11,419 bases of DNA from positions 1 to 11,419 of the forward strand of contig JBBDPC010000162.1 of the NCBI GenBank assembly GCA_040876735.1. Direction: 5' to 3'. The DNA comes from Natronomicrosphaera sp040876735. GTDB taxonomy: Bacteria > Planctomycetota > Phycisphaerae > Phycisphaerales > Phycisphaeraceae. The notes below the pieces were generated by a model. That model did no database searches. It had not been told where the DNA came from and saw only the letters and a program-made list of their open reading frames with translations. Made by a program: the position numbers and the translations under genes. Position 1 is the first letter of the stretch. The number at the start of each line of letters is the position of its first letter. Shown piece by piece: positions 7,020 to 11,419 of the stretch.

Positions 7020-7541
7020 ATGCCACTGATCGTCCGCAGCCCCTACTCCGGCCAACCGGTGAAAGTCCGCGACCAGGACCTCGGCCGCGCCATCCGCGAC
7101 GAGCAAGGCCGCATCTTCTACGTCGTCCCCCGCAGCGAGGGCCAGGGCTACTATGCCGCGCCGACCCGCAAGGGCTCGGAAAAAGACGAGCAGCGCTACC
7201 TCGACCTCGAGCGCAAGGTCGCCGAGCAGGGCGAGGTCGCCAGGGCCGTGCAACAACAGGCGCTGCACGATGCGACCGGCCCCGGCCGACCGGTCAGCCC
7301 CATACGCCTGATCGTGCTGGTGCTGATCCTGCTCGCGGTGATCGCCGCCGCCGTGCTGTTCCTGCTCCCGCCGGAGCTGTCGCCCTTCACGCCCGTGCCG
7401 CCGACGCCGACGCCCGAACAGCCCGAGGAACCGCAGACGCGCACGGATTCACACGGATCAGTGTTTAGCCCCGCAGCGCATGCGGAGGGTTGGCCGCCGG
7501 TGACGCATGGTTTCCACCCCGCCGCTGCGCTGCGGGGCTAA
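7020..7541 (+). CDS. Single-pass membrane protein with degenerate zinc-ribbon-like N-terminus and repeat-encoded tail
   Basis: This is a 173-residue hypothetical protein. Residues 1-50 (RSPYSGQPVKVRDQDLGRAI, then RIFYVVPR) resemble the opening of a zinc-ribbon domain in which the usual CPYCG cysteines are serines (Ser7, Ser10); this is inference from the motif shape. A charged, probably coiled stretch at 51-83 is followed by one membrane helix at about 95-117 (IRLIVLVLILLAVIAAAVLFLL) and a Pro-rich segment PPTPTPEQPEEP. There is no signal peptide, so the N-terminus is probably cytoplasmic. Residues 148-173 and the stop codon come from the palindromic repeat 7462-7544, so the native end is probably earlier. 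ATG 7020 is chosen; ATG 7011 is possible. TAACAT (7007-7012) may be a -10 box. The function is unknown. Confidence 0.72.
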   Translation: MPLIVRSPYSGQPVKVRDQDLGRAIRDEQGRIFYVVPRSEGQGYYAAPTRKGSEKDEQRYLDLERKVAEQGEVARAVQQQALHDATGPGRPVSPIRLIVLVLILLAVIAAAVLFLLPPELSPFTPVPPTPTPEQPEEPQTRTDSHGSVFSPAAHAEGWPPVTHGFHPAAALRG

Positions 7542-7544
7542 ACA
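7462..7544. repeat. BIME-like palindromic element inside the 3' end of a gene
   Basis: TGTTTAGCCCCGCAGCGCA (7462-7480) and its exact reverse complement (7526-7544) form a perfect 19-bp inverted repeat around 45 bp. Both arms begin or end in TAGCCCC/GGGGCTA, as does the element at 10511-10588. The TAA of the preceding reading frame (7539-7541) is part of the right arm. The structure is that of REP/BIME sequences mobilised by REP-associated tyrosine transposases, but no such transposase gene is in the window. Confidence 0.8.
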
Positions 7545-7586
7545 AAACAGTTGGTTTCATCTTCTTCTCCAAGACGGAACACTCCC

Positions 7587-9344
7587 ATGCACCACGGATG
7601 GTCCCTCACGCTTGCCGTCATCCTCGTCGCCGCCAGCCTGCTCGCCGTCGGCTGCAACCGCGAGCCCGAGGCCGACGTCGTCTTCCTCACCACCAGCGAC
7701 GGGCACAACGATCTCGACCCGCAGCGGATCAGTTGGATGCATGACATCCGGGTGGTCGATCAGATGTTCGAGCCGCTGGTCCGTCACGACTACGCCACGC
7801 ACGAGCCCGAGCCCGGCGTGGCCGAGCGGTGGACCGTCTCCGACGACGGCTTGACCTACACCTTCCACCTCCGCGACGACGCCCGCTGGTCCAACGGCGA
7901 CCCGGTGACCGCGCACGACTTCATCTTCGCCTGGCGCCGCGCCCTGCTGCCGGACCTCGCGGCGGAGTACTCGCGTATGCTCTACCGCATCGACGGCGCC
8001 GAAGCGTTTTTCAACTGGCGCACCGACCAGCTTCAGCAGTATGCGCAGGTGCGCGAGGCCGCCGGCTCGAGCGGGGGCGACACCGCCGCGGCCGAGCAGG
8101 TCTCGCAGCTCGCGCGTGACCATTTCGAGCAGAGCGTGGGGCTGACCGCGGAAGACGACCGCACGCTGGTGGTCCGCCTCGCCCAGCCCGTGCCTTACTT
8201 TCTGGATCTGGTCGCCTTCGTCACGTTCTATCCGGTGCATCAGGCCAGCGTCGAGCAGGCGATGACGCTCGACGCCGACAGCGGCATGTGGCGGATGGAC
8301 TCCGCCTACTGGTCCGACCCGGATCGCGTGGTAAGCAACGGCCCCTACCAACTCGCCGGCCGACAGTTCCGCCAGTACCTGCACATGACCGCCAACCCGC
8401 ACTACTGGAACGCCGACGCCGTGCGGAACGACTCGATCCTCGAACGCATCGTCAGCGATCCGCAGAACGCGATGACCGTCTACCGCCGCGGCGGCGCCGA
8501 CTTCTGGCCCGGCGTGCCCAGCGGCGCGATGGCCGCCGAACTGATGGCCGACGCCGGCCGCACCGACGTGCACACGCAGACCATGGCGGGCACCTACTTC
8601 TATAACTTCAACTGCCTGCCGCAGCTTCCCGACGGCCGGCCCAACCCCTTCGCCGACGTCCGCGTCCGCCGGGCGTTCGCCATGGCGATCGACCGCGAGG
8701 CGATCGTGCAGCGCGTCACGCGCATGAACCAGCCGGTGGCCAAAAGCTACATCCCGCCCGACGCCATGCCCGCGTACGACCCGCCCGTCGAGCACGGCGT
8801 GACGTTCGACCCCGAGCGCGCCCGCGAACTGCTCGCCGAGGCGGGCTATCCCGGCGGTGAAGGGCTCGCCGGCCTGAGCATTCTCTACAACACCGGGGCC
8901 GAGCACGGCGACATCGCCCAGGCCGTCCGCCGCATGTGGGAGCAGCACCTCGGCGTCACCGTCGCGCTGGAGGCGATCGACTCCAAAGCCTTCTCCAACC
9001 GCCTGCAAAACCAGGACTTCATCATCGCCCGCGCCTCCTGGTTCGGCGACTACCCCGACCCCACAAGCTGGCTCGACCGCATGATCAGCGACGATGGCAA
9101 CAACGACGCCCGCTGGTCCAACGCCGAGTATGACGCCCTGCTGCGCCAGGCGGCGCAGACCGCCGACGTTGACGAGCGGATGGCCCTGCTGCGCGACGCC
9201 GAGGCGCTGATTCTCGACGAGCAGCCGATGACGATGCTCTTCCAGTACGAGTTCGTCAACCTCTGGGACCCGGATCGCCTCGAAGGCCTGGAAGCCAACC
9301 CCTGGGCGAAATGGTCGCTCGAAAACGTGCGGGTGAAGCAGTAG
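7587..9344 (+). CDS. oppA: OppA-type oligopeptide ABC transporter substrate-binding lipoprotein
   Basis: This is a 585-residue extracytoplasmic solute-binding protein of family 5. The start MHHGWSLTLAVILVAASLLAVGC is a lipoprotein signal peptide with Cys23 as lipid acceptor. The mature protein shows the family hallmarks LDPQRISW near its start, LVRHDYATHEPEPGVAERW, YTFHLRDDARWSNGDPVTAHDFIFAWRRAL, NPHYWNADAV and VRRAFAMAIDREAIV, ending in the usual C-terminal FQYEFVNLWDP. It closely follows the E. coli OppA layout, so peptide binding is likely, though dipeptide or other ligands are possible. ATG 7587 is preferred over TTG 7551 because the shorter form starts directly with a proper signal peptide. 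It is followed 216 bp later by an OppB-type permease, separated by a composite repeat. Confidence 0.93.
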   Translation: MHHGWSLTLAVILVAASLLAVGCNREPEADVVFLTTSDGHNDLDPQRISWMHDIRVVDQMFEPLVRHDYATHEPEPGVAERWTVSDDGLTYTFHLRDDARWSNGDPVTAHDFIFAWRRALLPDLAAEYSRMLYRIDGAEAFFNWRTDQLQQYAQVREAAGSSGGDTAAAEQVSQLARDHFEQSVGLTAEDDRTLVVRLAQPVPYFLDLVAFVTFYPVHQASVEQAMTLDADSGMWRMDSAYWSDPDRVVSNGPYQLAGRQFRQYLHMTANPHYWNADAVRNDSILERIVSDPQNAMTVYRRGGADFWPGVPSGAMAAELMADAGRTDVHTQTMAGTYFYNFNCLPQLPDGRPNPFADVRVRRAFAMAIDREAIVQRVTRMNQPVAKSYIPPDAMPAYDPPVEHGVTFDPERARELLAEAGYPGGEGLAGLSILYNTGAEHGDIAQAVRRMWEQHLGVTVALEAIDSKAFSNRLQNQDFIIARASWFGDYPDPTSWLDRMISDDGNNDARWSNAEYDALLRQAAQTADVDERMALLRDAEALILDEQPMTMLFQYEFVNLWDPDRLEGLEANPWAKWSLENVRVKQ

Positions 9345-9560
9345 GGGTTGGGGATTGGGGATCAGAGAAAAACGCCCGCCTCTGAGGAGCGCAGCGACGA
9401 AGAGCGGGATGAGGGGGGAAGGAATTGCTAATTGCTGATTTCTGATTTCTGATGTAGCAATTAGAAATCAGCAATCACTCATCCGGGGCTTCGCGGACTC
9501 AGCCCTCGGCTTAAGATTTCTCCAACCCCGAACCCCGAACCCCCAACCCCCGCCCCCCCC
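9344..9560. repeat. Composite heptad-repeat element, copy 2 (inverted relative to copy 1)
   Basis: The outer left heptads are GGGGTTG, GGGATTG and GGGATCA (9344-9364). A conserved segment at 9362-9422 matches the reverse complement of 116-172. An inner array of eight 7-bp units (9424-9479; ATTGCTG, ATTTCTG, then AATCAGC) contains the perfect 13-bp inverted repeat 9431-9443 / 9463-9475. ATCCGGGGCTTCGCG at 9481-9495 is the exact reverse complement of 1-15. The outer right heptads (CCAACCC, CGAACCC; 9522-9556) are complementary in sense to the outer left ones. The element ends in eight C residues against the oppB start and separates two genes that normally form an operon. Confidence 0.88.
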
Positions 9561-10496
9561 ATGTCCCACCTGATCTTCTGGCGTCTGCTGCAACTGCCGG
9601 TCATCCTGATCGTGATCTTTTTGGTCACGTTCCTGCTGGTCTGGGTCATCCCCGGCAACCCGCTCGAAGCGCCGGAAGGCCGTCGGCCGCCGCCGGAGAT
9701 CGCCGCCGCCATGCAGCGCCAGTACAATATGCACAGCCGCACCGCCTTCGCCAGCAGCTACCTCACCAACCTGCTCACCCGCGGCGACTTCGGCCCCTCC
9801 CTCCAGTACCGCGACCAGCGCGTCAACGACATCCTCGCCCAAGGCCTGCCGGTCAGTGCCAGCCTCGGCCTGCTGGCGATGATCCTCGCCCTGGCGCTGG
9901 GCAGCGCGGCCGGCATCCTCGGGGCGCTGCGGCCGGGCTCGCTGCTCGACTTTTCCAGCCTCGTGATGGCGCTGGTCGGCATCAGTCTGCCCGCGTTCGT
10001 CACCGGCTCGGTGCTGCTGGTGGGGTTCGTCGCCCTCGTGCTCCAGCTTCCGCCGGGCACCGTCGGGCCGGGCCTCGATGCGCTGATGCTCCGCTGGCTG
10101 CTGCCCGCCGTCACGCTCGGCGTCGCCCCGGCCGCCTACATCGCCCGCCTCGTCCGCCTCGGCCTCGCCGACGTGATGTCCAGCGACTTCATCCGCACCG
10201 CCCGCGCCAAGGGCCTCTCCCAACGCCAGGCCCTGTTCAAGCACGCCCTCAAGGTCGCCTACCTCCCCGTCCTCAGCTTCCTCGGCCCCGCCGCCGCCGC
10301 CGTGCTCACCGGCTCGTTCGTCGTCGAGGAAGTCTTCAACATCCCCGGCCTCGGCGAGTACTTCGTCAACGCCGTCCGCAACAAGGACCAGTTCCTCATC
10401 CTCGGCGTCGTGCTCGTCTACTCCCTCCTGCTCGTGCTCTTCAACCTCGCCGTCGACGTCGCCTACGTCTGGCTCGACCCCCGCATCGAACTCTAA
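9561..10496 (+). CDS. oppB: OppB-type ABC transporter permease
   Basis: This is a 311-residue inner-membrane permease of the OppB/DppB family, one of the two subunits that form the peptide channel. The typical N-terminal helix (about 11-30) ends in VIPGNPLE, the counterpart of the family's PGDP. Further helices lie at about 98-121, 130-162, 174-195, 235-255 and 278-300. The cytoplasmic EAA loop that contacts the ATPase is seen in DFIRTARAKGLSQRQALFKH (209-228), and VVEEVFNIPGLG (254-265) is the conserved end of the family. Translation starts at ATG 9561 after a C-run with no Shine-Dalgarno. The oppC, oppD and oppF partners are absent; an assembly gap lies 114 bp downstream. Confidence 0.95.
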   Translation: MSHLIFWRLLQLPVILIVIFLVTFLLVWVIPGNPLEAPEGRRPPPEIAAAMQRQYNMHSRTAFASSYLTNLLTRGDFGPSLQYRDQRVNDILAQGLPVSASLGLLAMILALALGSAAGILGALRPGSLLDFSSLVMALVGISLPAFVTGSVLLVGFVALVLQLPPGTVGPGLDALMLRWLLPAVTLGVAPAAYIARLVRLGLADVMSSDFIRTARAKGLSQRQALFKHALKVAYLPVLSFLGPAAAAVLTGSFVVEEVFNIPGLGEYFVNAVRNKDQFLILGVVLVYSLLLVLFNLAVDVAYVWLDPRIEL

Positions 10497-10510
10497 GATG
10501 ACGGTCTGCC

Positions 10511-10588
10511 CCAATAGCCCCACGCGGAAGCGTGGGGTTGACGGCGTCCGGCGATCGAAAACCCCACGCTTCCGCGTGGGGCTATTGG
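10511..10588. repeat. BIME-like double palindrome after oppB
   Basis: Arms 10511-10539 and 10560-10588 are perfect reverse complements over 29 bp around a 20-bp spacer. Each arm is itself a palindrome, CCCCACGC-GGAA-GCGTGGGG, preceded by CCAATAG. The outer edge TAGCCCC is shared with the element at 7462-7544. It starts 15 bp after the oppB stop codon. It could act as a strong but non-canonical terminator, since no T-run follows. Confidence 0.85.
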
Positions 10589-10609
10589 CAATAGGCAACT
10601 TCCTAAACC

Positions 10610-10619
10610 NNNNNNNNNN
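10610..10619. other. Assembly gap (10 N)
   Basis: Ten N residues lie between the palindromic repeat and a C-rich run (10620-10637). The stated length is probably a placeholder, so the order and spacing of sequence on the two sides should not be taken as biological. Missing opp genes could lie here. Confidence 0.9.
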
Positions 10620-10675
10620 CCCCCCCCCGCCCCCCCGGTTACAGCCTCGCCCCGCCCCTGACCGATAAGACCTCT

Positions 10676-10960
10676 GTGAAGCCTGACATCCAGACCATCC
10701 TCAAGCTCCGCGTCCCCGTGATCGTCCGCATCGGCCAGCGCAAAATGTCGCTCGACGACGTCCTCGCCCTCGGCCCCGGCGCGATCGTCGAGCTGAGCAA
10801 GGGCGCCGACGACCAGCTCGACCTGCTGGTCAACAACAAGCCCGCCGGCACCGGCGCGGCCGTCAAGGTGGGCGAAAACTTCGGCCTCCGCCTCACCGCC
10901 ATCGGCTCACCCCGCGAACGCATCGCCGCCCTCGCCCCCACAACCGACGACGATGCCTGA
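10676..10960 (+). CDS. fliN: FliN-like flagellar motor switch protein (SpoA domain)
   Basis: The product has 94 residues made almost entirely of one SpoA (FliM/FliN C-terminal) domain. LKLRVPVIVRIGQRKMSLDDVLALGPGAIVEL (10-41) and LDLLVNNKPAGTGAAVKVGENFGLRLTAI (49-77) follow the family pattern, including VNNKPAG and NFGLRLT. FliN forms the base of the flagellar C-ring with FliM and FliG and docks export components. The short form without an N-terminal extension, and the lack of other flagellar genes within view, leave a type III secretion HrcQ-like or stand-alone SpoA protein as alternatives. Translation starts at GTG 10676 with no clear ribosome site. The assembly gap 57 bp upstream hides its true upstream neighbour. 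Confidence 0.82.
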   Translation: MKPDIQTILKLRVPVIVRIGQRKMSLDDVLALGPGAIVELSKGADDQLDLLVNNKPAGTGAAVKVGENFGLRLTAIGSPRERIAALAPTTDDDA

Positions 10961-11261
10961 TTCCGACTCCCCTCCCCCCGGGAGGGGCCGGGGGAGGGGA
11001 TCACCGGCCACCCTGATGCTCCACCTGCGCCGATGACGCCAGGCATCCGAAGGCACCCCCCACCCCCTCCCCCGGAAGGGGCGTTCCGATGCTCCCCCCT
11101 TGCCCACCCCACGCCCCTGCCGCTATAGTGGCCTATTCAGCATTGTGTTGTATCCCTTGTTGAGGCCCCGCCTCAACGCAACCCGCACCAACCCGCACCG
11201 CCGACCGCCGTCGACGCCGCGTACTCGCTGCCGACGGCTGTGTTGAAGTGAGATTTCCCCC
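10961..11261. other. Intergenic region with G-rich hairpins and a promoter
   Basis: This 301-bp gap holds CCCCTCCCCC (10969-10978) pairing with GGGGGAGGGG (10990-10999). The G-rich strand at 10980-10999 has four G-tracts of at least three with short spacers, a G-quadruplex pattern. CCGGGGGAGGGG (10988-10999) recurs inverted at 11064-11075. A promoter at 11100-11129 and a 7-bp stem hairpin GTTGAGG/CCTCAAC (11159-11177) lie in the leader of the last gene. Confidence 0.65.
11100..11129 (+). promoter_or_regulatory. Sigma-70-like promoter of the reductase gene
   Basis: TTGCCC (11100-11105) and TATAGT (11124-11129) are separated by 18 bp, the best -35/-10 pair seen in the window. It would give a leader of about 125 nt that includes the GTTGAGG/CCTCAAC hairpin. 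Confidence 0.55.
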
Positions 11262-11419
11262 ATGGCCACCGTCAAACGCGTCAACAAAGTCGAAGAGCTC
11301 AAAAAGGCCAAGGACGGCTACGACGTCCTCCAGGACCTCATCCGCCACTCCGAGGCCGGCGACTACGACGCCATCGAGGAAGACGACGTCGCCAACCGCT
11401 TCAAGTGGTGGGGCGTCTA
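11262..11419 (+). CDS. N-terminal part of a ferredoxin-dependent nitrite/sulfite reductase-like protein
   Basis: Only 52 codons are present; the gene runs off the window. The start MATVKRVNKVEELKKAKDG, the region DVLQDLIRHSEAGDYDAIEEDD and the RFKWWGV motif resemble the beginning of ferredoxin-nitrite/sulfite reductases (siroheme, 4Fe-4S), in which an aspartate/glutamate-rich turn is followed by (R/L)(F/K)KW(Y/A)G(L/V)Y. The siroheme and cluster cysteines would be downstream and cannot be checked. If correct, the enzyme reduces nitrite to ammonium or sulfite to sulfide in assimilation. ATG 11262 follows a run of five C residues with no Shine-Dalgarno, and the promoter at 11100-11129 fits a separately transcribed gene. 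Confidence 0.6.
   Translation, partial: MATVKRVNKVEELKKAKDGYDVLQDLIRHSEAGDYDAIEEDDVANRFKWWGV

Noticed and set aside
7551..7586. Upstream TTG start for oppA
   Set aside because: It would add 12 residues (with Arg-Arg and Pro) before a signal peptide that starts properly at ATG 7587.
7557..9008. Long minus-strand open frame opposite oppA
   Set aside because: Antisense shadow; the plus frame has the signal peptide, lipobox and family-5 motifs.
9468..10598. Acidic minus-strand open frame opposite oppB
   Set aside because: Antisense shadow with Glu/Asp/Gly-rich composition and running through two repeats.

Overview
The window is GC-rich DNA, probably a metagenome or draft scaffold because it contains a 10-N gap. 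It suggests a planctomycete of the Phycisphaerae type. That guess rests on the gene mix (scattered single biosynthetic genes, an FHA-GAF histidine kinase, a SpoA-domain flagellar switch protein, a nitrite/sulfite reductase-like gene), the long repeat-filled intergenic stretches and the rarity of good Shine-Dalgarno sites. No rRNA or other marker gene is present to confirm it.

Layout: hisF (210-1037), an alpha/beta hydrolase (1225-1914), a small lipoprotein on the minus strand (2061-2225), a SlyD-like FKBP prolyl isomerase with a strong terminator (2458-2955), argH (3112-4542), an FHA-GAF-histidine kinase (4628-6274), a 65-residue protein on the minus strand with its own terminator (6383-6706), a single-pass membrane protein whose C-terminus is encoded by a palindromic repeat (7020-7541), an OppA-type lipoprotein (7587-9344), an OppB-type permease (9561-10496), a scaffold gap (10610-10619), a FliN-like protein (10676-10960) and the start of a ferredoxin-dependent nitrite/sulfite reductase-like gene (11262 to the window end). 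Apart from the oppA-oppB pair, the genes are functionally unrelated, so this reads as ordinary housekeeping DNA rather than one dedicated cluster.

The most striking content is intergenic. At least five gaps hold degenerate arrays with a strict 7-bp period. The first half of an array is on one strand sense and the second half on the other, so each array can fold into a long hairpin. Two of these arrays lie inside a larger composite element present twice in opposite orientation (1-209 and 9344-9560), upstream of hisF and between oppA and oppB. A second, independent repeat class is made of GC-rich perfect palindromes resembling REP/BIME elements. One of these supplies the last 26 residues and the stop codon of the membrane protein gene, and another borders the assembly gap. 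No transposase, CRISPR array, tRNA or rRNA gene was seen.
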